From positions 15,329,501-15,393,500 of the forward strand of contig NC_077247.1 in assembly GCF_947179165.1 (NCBI RefSeq): DNA of 64,000 nucleotides. Reading direction: 5' to 3'. The notes beneath the pieces were generated by a model, which saw nothing but the letters and a program-made list of their open reading frames with translations, ran no database searches and was not told where the DNA came from. Source of the DNA: Solanum dulcamara. Lineage: Eukaryota > Streptophyta > Magnoliopsida > Solanales > Solanaceae. A program made the position numbers and the translations under genes. Of this stretch, positions 56,922 through 64,000 are shown piece by piece (position 1 is the stretch's first letter; the number at the start of each line of letters is the position of its first letter).

Positions 56922-57293
56922 TTGTTATTTTTGTTGTTTTTGTTACTTCCTATGGAATATTGTGGTGGAAAAAATCTTGGAACTTGGAATGCCTATAATA
57001 ATAACCCTTGTTTCTATAGCAGGGAGTCTCATAATGAGCAAGTGTGCATAAAGGTTTCTCAACAAGAAAATATGAATGACACAACGGAAAGCATGAGCCA
57101 AGCTTGGCTCATGAGCTTAAGCGTATGCCGTGGGTTACAAGATATAACATGGGGAGACTTGCTTGTATGGAAAGATGGCCTTCGTCTCTTACATCTTCAT
57201 CGATGCCAAGACGTGATCAAACTTGGGTTCAAAATCTCAAACTTTAGCGCCAACTTAAGAGAAGAGCTTCAAACATTTGATGCTCTTCCTTAA
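56922..57293 (+). pseudogene. Unrecognised short ORF in Athila-like element
   Basis: A 123-codon frame follows the primer site where gag would start. It shows no clear gag motif; the middle is Gln/Ser/Asn rich (KVSQQENMNDTTESMSQAW). It may be a gag or inter-ORF remnant. A 64-codon frame at 57513-57707 contains an internal duplication of the phrase LNLKLGRRF / LDINLGKRF. Confidence 0.35.
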
Positions 57294-57729
57294 GAGATTA
57301 AAGTGATGGAGAAAAGTTGGAAATTAAAAAAGAAAGGTTCGCGCTAAACATGGATGAAATTTAGATATTTGCACACCTTCCAAGCTAAAGCTCATCCAAG
57401 ATGTCGTGATCAAAGAAATGAGAGGTGAAAACAAAGGACAACAATATCCGCTTTAGTTCATACGGACGTGAGGACCGAGAAATGCATGATCCAATAACAA
57501 GGAAATTTCCTATTGCTTACTTCATCTCTGCTTCAACCTCATCAAAGGAAACTCGACATAAATTTGGGTAAGAGATTCAAGTCTTCAAAGTGGCAAAATA
57601 AAGTGAAAAGCATGGTTTGCATACTCTTATCTCCCAATCTCCAGCGGAATCTCAATTTAAAGTTGGGGAGGAGATTCATTGGTTCAAAGTGGAAGCATAA
57701 ACACTGATGCAACTGTTGTCGTACTGCGA

Positions 57730-57770
57730 CGTTAAATTGAGCACTTGATGGGAGGCAACCCATCATTTTT
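57730..57770 (+). other. Athila post-pol motif
   Basis: TTGATGGGAGGCAACCCATC matches the conserved GGGAGGCAACCCA phrase that lies just after pol in Athila elements and can fold into a small stem (TGGG...CCCA). It shows that everything up to the end of pol has been lost to its left. Confidence 0.7.
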
Positions 57771-58919
57771 GAATATTTGTTGCGTATAATAGACCCTTGT
57801 GGTCGGGCCCTTCCCCAAATTCTGTGTATAGAGGAAACTTTAGTACATCGGGATGCCCTTTTATAGTTGATTTTTATTTTTAATTTAATTTTATTTATTA
57901 GTTATAATTTTATTCACAGTAATCCACAACTTTCTAGTATGTTAAGTTTAATTTTTTCAGGTGAATTGGCAATCTTAGTATAGGGGAGCCTCCCTTGCTG
58001 AACTTCTTGCATAGGAGTGAGAACACAGGCGCTAGAATCCTTTGGCTCATATAGAGTTAATTAGATCAACTTTCGCAGGAGCGACCATATGTCCACAGAA
58101 GTGGCTCCATAACTGCAACATTGAGATCATTGGAACAAGGCTTGACTGGAATTCTAGTCATATCAGGTTCATGAATGAGGGTTTTTCATATCCTCATTCT
58201 ATGAGATTTGAGAGACATTCATTCTCCCTTCTCAGTATCTGCTAAAATTCCACCATTTTCACACATTACATATCCTATAAAAGTAAAGAAAGTTCTCCTC
58301 CAAAGAACATAGAAATTTTTCAAGAGATCATCAAGAATTCAAGTCTTTCCTTTGCTTAATCTCTCTGAAAAAAAGATATGACCTTAAAATTTAAGGCATT
58401 TGCAATATGTTTTACTGCTTTAAATTTTTTAAGACTGAAATATGCTAGAAAAGAGTTGTTCAAGATGATCTGCAGATGAATAATTTTTTAGCATTTAGAG
58501 TTTAAGATCTTTGAAACATTGAAATTGAGCATTATTATGTGTTTAAATTAAGGGATTGGAAGTCTAAGTATAATTTCCTATGTCCAAAGGTTAGCATTTT
58601 ATGTGTTTAAATTAAGGAATTGGAAGTCTAAGTACAATTTCCTATGTGCAAAGGTTAAAATATTTGTGTTTTGAGTTTATTTAAATATGTGAATTACAAT
58701 GTTCAAAATAGAAAAATGCCGCTTAAAAGATGAATTCATGTTATATTTATGGAAGGCATATGTGTTTGTGGTTGACGTCTTAAAATGATTCATTGGCAGC
58801 TATCGGTGTCTAAATAGATAAAAAGACAACTATTGAAGACGAAGCCGCAGGAGCAAAACTTCTTCTGCACCTTGATGCCTCTTTTTCAAGTTTGAGTCTG
58901 CAAGAGTGAAGCTATGAGA
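57771..58919 (+). other. Non-coding spacer in Athila-like element
   Basis: AT-rich, no gene seen. Contains a 64-bp tandem duplication at 58537-58664 (unit starts ATGTGTTTAAATTAAGG). Confidence 0.6.
58537..58664 (+). repeat. 64-bp tandem duplication
   Basis: Two near-identical units start at 58537 and 58601, each containing GATTGGAAGTCTAAGTA or its one-base variant and AATTTCCTATGT. Confidence 0.9.
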
Positions 58920-59990
58920 TAGACATGTTTTGTGCCTACACCGTGCAAAGCCAATGAAGATGGGTGAGATATATCTACGCTAATCTCAAGAGGACAGACT
59001 TCAATGAACAAAAACTAATCACTTCAGGAAAAGTAGTGCATTTCAACCGAGAGACCATCCACACATTTTATGGGCTCCAAAACCATCTACTTCAAACTGA
59101 TGGAAAGTTGTAACACAAGCTCTCAGGAGTGTTTAGCATCAAAATTGTGTCCGTCAAGGAAGAACATCAACCGTGCATAAGGAAAATGGGGAATAGTGTC
59201 TAGTTATTTCATGGCCGAAGTAAATATGTGGCTCAATATTATTTGTGGTTGTGTGTCCCATTCTTCAAATGTTACCAACGTGACCCTACTCCAAGTTAAG
59301 ATGATAGGTTGTCTAAATGACCCGTGAATGTCATTTACTACCTAGTGAATAAGTTTAGGGAGTATTTGAATCAATATGGCCCAATTTTGATGTTTCCATA
59401 TTTGATAATGAAGCTATGTCAATTGAAGGGTGTGGAGATGAATTCAATCTATCTTGGCTCCAACGGAGAAACCTTACCATCCTTTGAAAGTCAAAGGCCA
59501 AGAGGGTGCATTAAAGACAAAAAGAGGAAGTTAGACATAAATGCGGAACAAGCCACCTCTTCTCAAAAACCACCACCGAAAGGGCCATTTGGAACTTTCT
59601 CTTCTAAATTGGAAATCATCAAAAGATTTGGTGTCTAATTCACTAGAAGTCCCTCACAAACGAAGCACTTTACTGCGAAGGAAATAAAAGGGTTTCTTGA
59701 CACCCAAAAGAAGAAAGGTGAAGCCATCACAAAAATGGAAGCTTCCTTAAGCATGCTTGAAACAGCTAATGTGAATTTGCCAAATCCCATGCTACTCTCC
59801 AACAAAATTTTAAAACAAAAAAGGAAAAGAACAAGAAGAGAGTGAAGTTCATAGTGAAGATGTGGTGTGCTATCAAGGCAATGTTCAAATGGGGCCAAAA
59901 AAGCAAAAAAATTTCCACCTCCATTATGGATGACAGTGGGGGTATTCCTTCATATCTGAGGAAGAAAAAGCTGATAATGATGATGATGAA
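58920..59990 (+). pseudogene. Putative plant transposon protein (transposase_32-like) remnant
   Basis: Around 58965-59110 the reading is IYANLKRTDFNEQKLITSGK, VVHFNRETIHTFYGLQN, matching the EFYANL...VRGKEVDFSPEAINRFYGLP pattern of the domain found in the late ORF of Athila-type elements. It continues with shifts (NVTNVTLLQVKMIGCLNDP), then the open frame 59324-59638 (VNKFREYLNQYGPILMFPYL, IMKLCQLKGVEMNS, KRKLDINAEQATSSQKPPPK), then a Lys-rich tail. Function of the domain is unknown. Stops and shifts make it dead. Confidence 0.7.
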
Positions 59991-61962
59991 GCACATTCCT
60001 CAGCCTAGATATTCACCACATTCCGAGTTTGCTCGTCTAACGTAAACTTCAAGGAGCCCTTGTTATATTTTTTCTTCCTTTTTGCTTTATACATTAGGGA
60101 CAATGAATTTCTTTAAGTTAGGGGTGATTTCATTTGGGTTGTTTTATTTATGTTATGGTTTATTGTGCCCTTGTTGGGCTAATATGATGATGTTGTTGGA
60201 TGTATGCCCTTGTCGGGTTGTTTTATGATTTTTGATGTATTGGGTTAGTGTTATTTTTTTTATTTTAATTTTTAGTTTGAATTTTTTATTTAATAGCTTA
60301 TTATTTTATTCTATTTTATTTTCCAAGATGTTGAGTGGCATTGCCCAATGATAGAAAAAGTGAAAACTTTTTTAAGGGCATAACCATCTTGTTGTTGAGA
60401 AAACAAGCATGGGTGTCTGTGTGGTGAAGTCTGAGTAGACATATATCATAAGGATGCATGGAATTGCCAAATGATAGAGAAGGGTAAACCTTTACTAAGG
60501 ATAAATCATCATCTTTTTGGGAGGATGTGACTTGCTTAGTACTAGAAAGGTACGTACCCTTGCAATCTGAGTGAAAAATGAGTACCCTTTAAATTTTTGC
60601 AAAAGAAATGCATTGAGAAAGATTTTGTGACAACTCTTAGAACTCTTTCCGCGACTTGTGACTTAATGGTAGTGATAAATGTAATGCTTGTGCTCTTGTG
60701 AAAGGATGTAAAAATTGACCCATCTTGATAAATTCACATGTCATATGTGGTGAGATAGTTTGAATAATGTTCTTATATTTGCTTGTGTCATCTAAAACTT
60801 TCCCTGGCTGGTCTTTTATTGTTGATCTTGATCACTCATGATTGGAAAAATGAACTTAGGCCTTATTTGTGATTTATGGAACCTAGTTGGCCCAAAAATC
60901 CTACCATTGCACTATATGTAACCCTAGTTTCCCCCTTTTGAACCTAATACTATTTCTTTGACAACCAAGTTACAAGTCTTATACTTCTTGAAAAAGCTAA
61001 TCCTCTTTTGAACCCTTCCCTATTTGAATTCTAAAAGATTGGAAGTGAGACTAAAAGCCTAATTTGGGTATGTGCTAAAAATAGATGAAGGTGATGCCAA
61101 CCACATAGTGGCTTGAAAAGTGAGCAATGAAACAAAGTCAAAGAAAGGAGGAATATATGCTAAATAAAGAAATAAAAAGAAGCTTAGAAAAAAGGATGAA
61201 ATGAAAAATAAAGAAAGGAAAATCATGAAAAGTAAAAGAAAATAATTACTCCATGAATGTATAAGTGTGACATGTGGGGCCTCTGTGTGAAGCAAAAGGA
61301 GTATGTGATTTGAAAAATGAAAGAAAATATTGATAAAGTCAAGTGAAAGTGTTTGTAGAGTTGAAGTAGGGTGTAGTCACTTATATCCAATGTTATACTA
61401 ACCTTCTCGAAGCCTAAAATGCAACCTTGATTAAAACCCTTTGTTATTCCCAGTTGATTGTAGTTGAGACTTCGTTAATTGAGAACAAGGGAAAGCCTTT
61501 GGTTTGATACTTGCAAGAATGAGAAGCTCTTAGTGAGTGTGAATGTGTATTTGTCCCTTGTTTAATAAATAACATGTGAGTGTTTTTAGGACATTCTTTC
61601 TCATGAGGGCATGTAAATTGTGATAATGGTGATGTTGGAACTACAAAATTAAGCCAAATGTGAATAAAACGAAACTAGCTAGTATGAATTATTTCTTGAG
61701 AATGAGTTATTGTCACTTGATTATTCTAGTCCTAATGTGGCGCATTCTTGAAAATGGGTTTTGAATGAAAAATGGGGACTATGAAGAAGAAAATTGCATG
61801 CATGGGTTAATTAATAGTACTAAACAAAGTCATGTTCCTTGTGCTTAATTGTTATGTGTGAAAATGAAGTTGTAATGATAAAGTGTGTGCTGAAAATTTA
61901 AGTCTCAACGTACTTTGAGTATAGTTTGCTTGAGGACAAGCATAGGCTTAAGTTAGTTGTGT
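59991..61962 (+). other. 3' non-coding region of Athila-like element
   Basis: No gene seen. GGGACAATGAATTTCTTTAA and GTTAGGGGTGA near 60100-60128 form a polypurine-like site after the late ORF. TGCTTGAGGACAAGCATAGG (61928-61947) followed by a decayed purine tract (AAGTTAGTTGTGT) precedes the 3' LTR. Confidence 0.6.
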
Positions 61963-63430
61963 TGATAAGTTGTGAAATTACCACTTATTTGTTTTCCTTT
62001 TCATATGACTTTGTGCCTTCCAATTATAAAAAGAGACAACTTATGTGTGCTTTAAGAATAATTCAGGTGAAAAGCTATCAAAGAAGGATTAATGAGGAAA
62101 GAAGGAAAAAAAGAGCTAAAACGACAAGCAAATGCAGGGACTAAAGTGCCAAGCCTTTCGCACTTGCTAGAGAGGACCCACACCTATGAGCCCGCATCAG
62201 CGGAAGATTGAGCGCACTTGCGGAAGAGTACTGGTCCATAGGAGTCGCACCGACTAATCAAATATCACATAAGCGTCTCCGCTTCTGTGGATAATTTGCC
62301 GATCCTGCAAAAGTCAAGATTCAAAAGATCTCTGAACGTACGAAAAATAAGGTCTACAATGACTCTACTGTTACGACTCAATGTTGTTTTGTGAGTGATG
62401 AGATACAGTGATGCTCAAGGTTGTCTTTTCACACTTTTAGAAACCCCAATGCAGATAAAAGTCATCTCAACCCTAGAGAAAAACATTCAAGTCTAGTGTC
62501 AAGTCCCAAAAAAAAAGAAAGTTGAAGACCTAATTTGGAGAAGAGAGAGCCTCCACTCAACTTGAAGAGTGAAGATCGTGAGCTTAAATTTGTATATGTT
62601 AAATCTTTCTTCAACTCTTGGTTTTATTTGCTTATCTATAGTTGTAGTGATTCTAAATTTTAAGATTTAGATACTGTGGTTTTGAATCTTGTTTATGCTT
62701 TTGTAATATATTGAATGCTATCTTGTTCATGATATAGTATTTGATTCTCTAACTAATTTCGTGCTTCAACAGATTTCCAAGGGAGTAATTAACACAAGGA
62801 CTTGCATATGCATCTCATTCTTGCTTGGCAAAGAATTTTTGAGTGTAGGAAAAATTAATTAGTAGGATTTGAGTAGTAGTTGTACTATTGGACTAGAGCT
62901 CGGGAGAGTCTAGATCTAGGTTCAATTTCTCATCTAATGGATTGAGCTAGGAATAGGATATCTTAGTGTTCCTATATTGGTTGTTTAATTTCGCTATACT
63001 TACTAGATTCAGAAGAACCTGTTAGATATACTTACTTGTGATCGGTAAATACAAGTAGGTGCCCGAGAAACCAATCCAAAGTTCACTTAACCATAATCAT
63101 CTTGATAATGTTTGATTATTCGTAATGGAATGTTCGAAATTGATCTGAACCCCCGATCCCAATTATATTTGCTATCCTCGGGTCGAGATGACATTGACCA
63201 ATCTATCCTTTAATTTATTATCCTAGTGTAGTATTTGCTCCTTATTGAAAACCCCTAGAACATAATTGCATCTTCTGCTTATATTTAATTTTTGGATTGT
63301 AATTCTTTACCTTTTCTATCAGGCCTAAGTTGTTCCTTGTGGGATTCGAACCCGACCTCATACACTAGTGACAGTTTTGCATATGACCATGCCTACTTTC
63401 CTAATTTAGGGAAGTAGTTGAGTGATATCA
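61963..63430 (+). repeat. 3' LTR of the Athila-like element
   Basis: It begins TGATAAGTTGTGAAATTACC and ends GAGTGATATCA, then GGAAC. Direct repeat of 55352-56822. Confidence 0.9.
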
Positions 63431-63435
63431 GGAAC

Positions 63436-64000
63436 TAAGAATAGAATTTAAGGGAAGGAAAAGAATCGACAAGCTGAATTATAGAGAAACCACAGAAGGT
63501 CACACTTCCCTTCACATACTCCCTGAGCCACTAATCTCACAACTACTAACTGAAGGATGACAAGTGACAAGGATAGACATTTAATCCTACCATACAAGAA
63601 AGGCAGAAATGAAATATTAACCGAATCAAATCCATCCATAAACCAAGATAAAAGAGCTACTTAACCACTACTCCAACCATGTGAAAAACACCAAAATGAT
63701 CCACTACTAAAAATATCATCTAAGGGAAATGAACACAGACACATAGCACCAGATAAGGATTTCACCACAAATAGCAAATAGACAACAAGGCAAGTAGGGA
63801 TAAAACAATAAACACAACACAAGCAATAAGGGATAAAAGAATGAAATCACATCTAAGCGAGTGATACATGGAGCCTCATCCCACGGCCTGCCTGTAAAAG
63901 CAATGAAAAGATCGTGTCTGACCCCAAATTGAACATCTGAACTACAACCAGCAACACTCTGGGACCACCATTAACTAGAGGTGCCACAACCCCAATGGAC
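63436..64000. other. Unclassified sequence, right of Athila insertion
   Basis: Continuation of the 51971-55351 interval. On the minus strand a phrase near 63875-63900 (TTTTACAGGCAGGCCGTGGG) looks like LTR or leader text but I could not assign a family. No gene seen. Confidence 0.35.

Larger units (their letters stand above)
55352..63430 (+). mobile_element. Athila-like LTR retrotransposon, 8.1 kb, pol-deleted
   Basis: Direct LTRs (55352-56822, 1471 bp; 61963-63430, 1468 bp) start TGATAAGT and end GATATCA. A tRNA-Asp-like primer site follows the 5' LTR, a GAGGACAAGC motif precedes the 3' LTR, and a GGAAC duplication flanks both. These are Athila (Ty3/gypsy) hallmarks. The 5.1 kb interior has the post-pol phrase GGGAGGCAACCCA and a transposase_32-like ORF remnant, but no protease, RT, RNase H or integrase that I can read. 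Non-autonomous. Confidence 0.9.

Noticed and set aside
59635..59996. Minus-strand frames rich in Phe/Leu (87 and 76 codons)
   Set aside because: They are antisense to the Lys-rich tail of the Athila late ORF; the hydrophobic look is the complement of A-rich codons.
1..64000. Host protein-coding gene or tRNA gene
   Set aside because: I scanned for long frames, conserved domains and tRNA-like cloverleaf sequence and saw none that were not retroelement-derived; short-exon genes cannot be fully excluded without transcript data.

Overview
This 64 kb window is eukaryotic, AT-rich, repeat-dominated plant DNA. The retroelement families (Tekay/Del-type Ty3 chromoviruses with a C-terminal chromodomain, an Athila-type element with a tRNA-Asp-like primer site, a DUF4283/zinc-knuckle LINE-type ORF, and a small MITE) point to a dicot. 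A Solanaceae species is my best guess; that is inference. I found no intact host gene. The longest open frames are about 60-136 codons and are either pieces of decayed retrotransposon proteins or chance shadows. The likely setting is pericentromeric or other gene-poor heterochromatin.

Left third (1-26.5 kb): a patchwork of broken Ty3/gypsy copies. A plus-strand pol remnant and its LTR (1-3096) are followed by a minus-strand pol with RNase H, integrase and chromodomain (4012-6712). Next comes a fuller plus-strand copy with LTR, primer site, gag, protease, RT, RNase H and the start of integrase (7173-12607). Then four LTR pieces of related families lie in alternating orientation (12608-20167) and make two large inverted repeats. 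After these come a gag-only element with two direct LTRs (20168-24011), a minus-strand LINE ORF1-like pseudogene, and another LTR fragment.

Middle (26.3-52 kb): a nest that can be resolved from target-site duplications. A plus-strand chromovirus LTR (26495-51970 overall) has been opened twice. One insertion is a full 10.1 kb minus-strand LTR retrotransposon (28391-38472, TSD GCATG), which carries a 5S rRNA-like sequence in antisense. The other is a 13.2 kb minus-strand multi-LTR composite (38779-51952, TSD TATAG) with four related LTRs, two gag remnants, two integrase C-terminus/chromodomain remnants, a MITE and one LTR of a different family.

Right (52-64 kb): an old, unclassified repeat-like interval is split by an Athila-like element (55352-63430, TSD GGAAC). 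That element keeps both LTRs and a transposase_32-like ORF remnant, but I see no RT or integrase.

The most interesting unexplained signal is a short hairpin (about 7 bp stem with a GTAC core, 7-8 nt loop). It recurs at a similar internal position in LTRs of several otherwise diverged families here. All identity statements are by-eye estimates; no alignment or database search was run.
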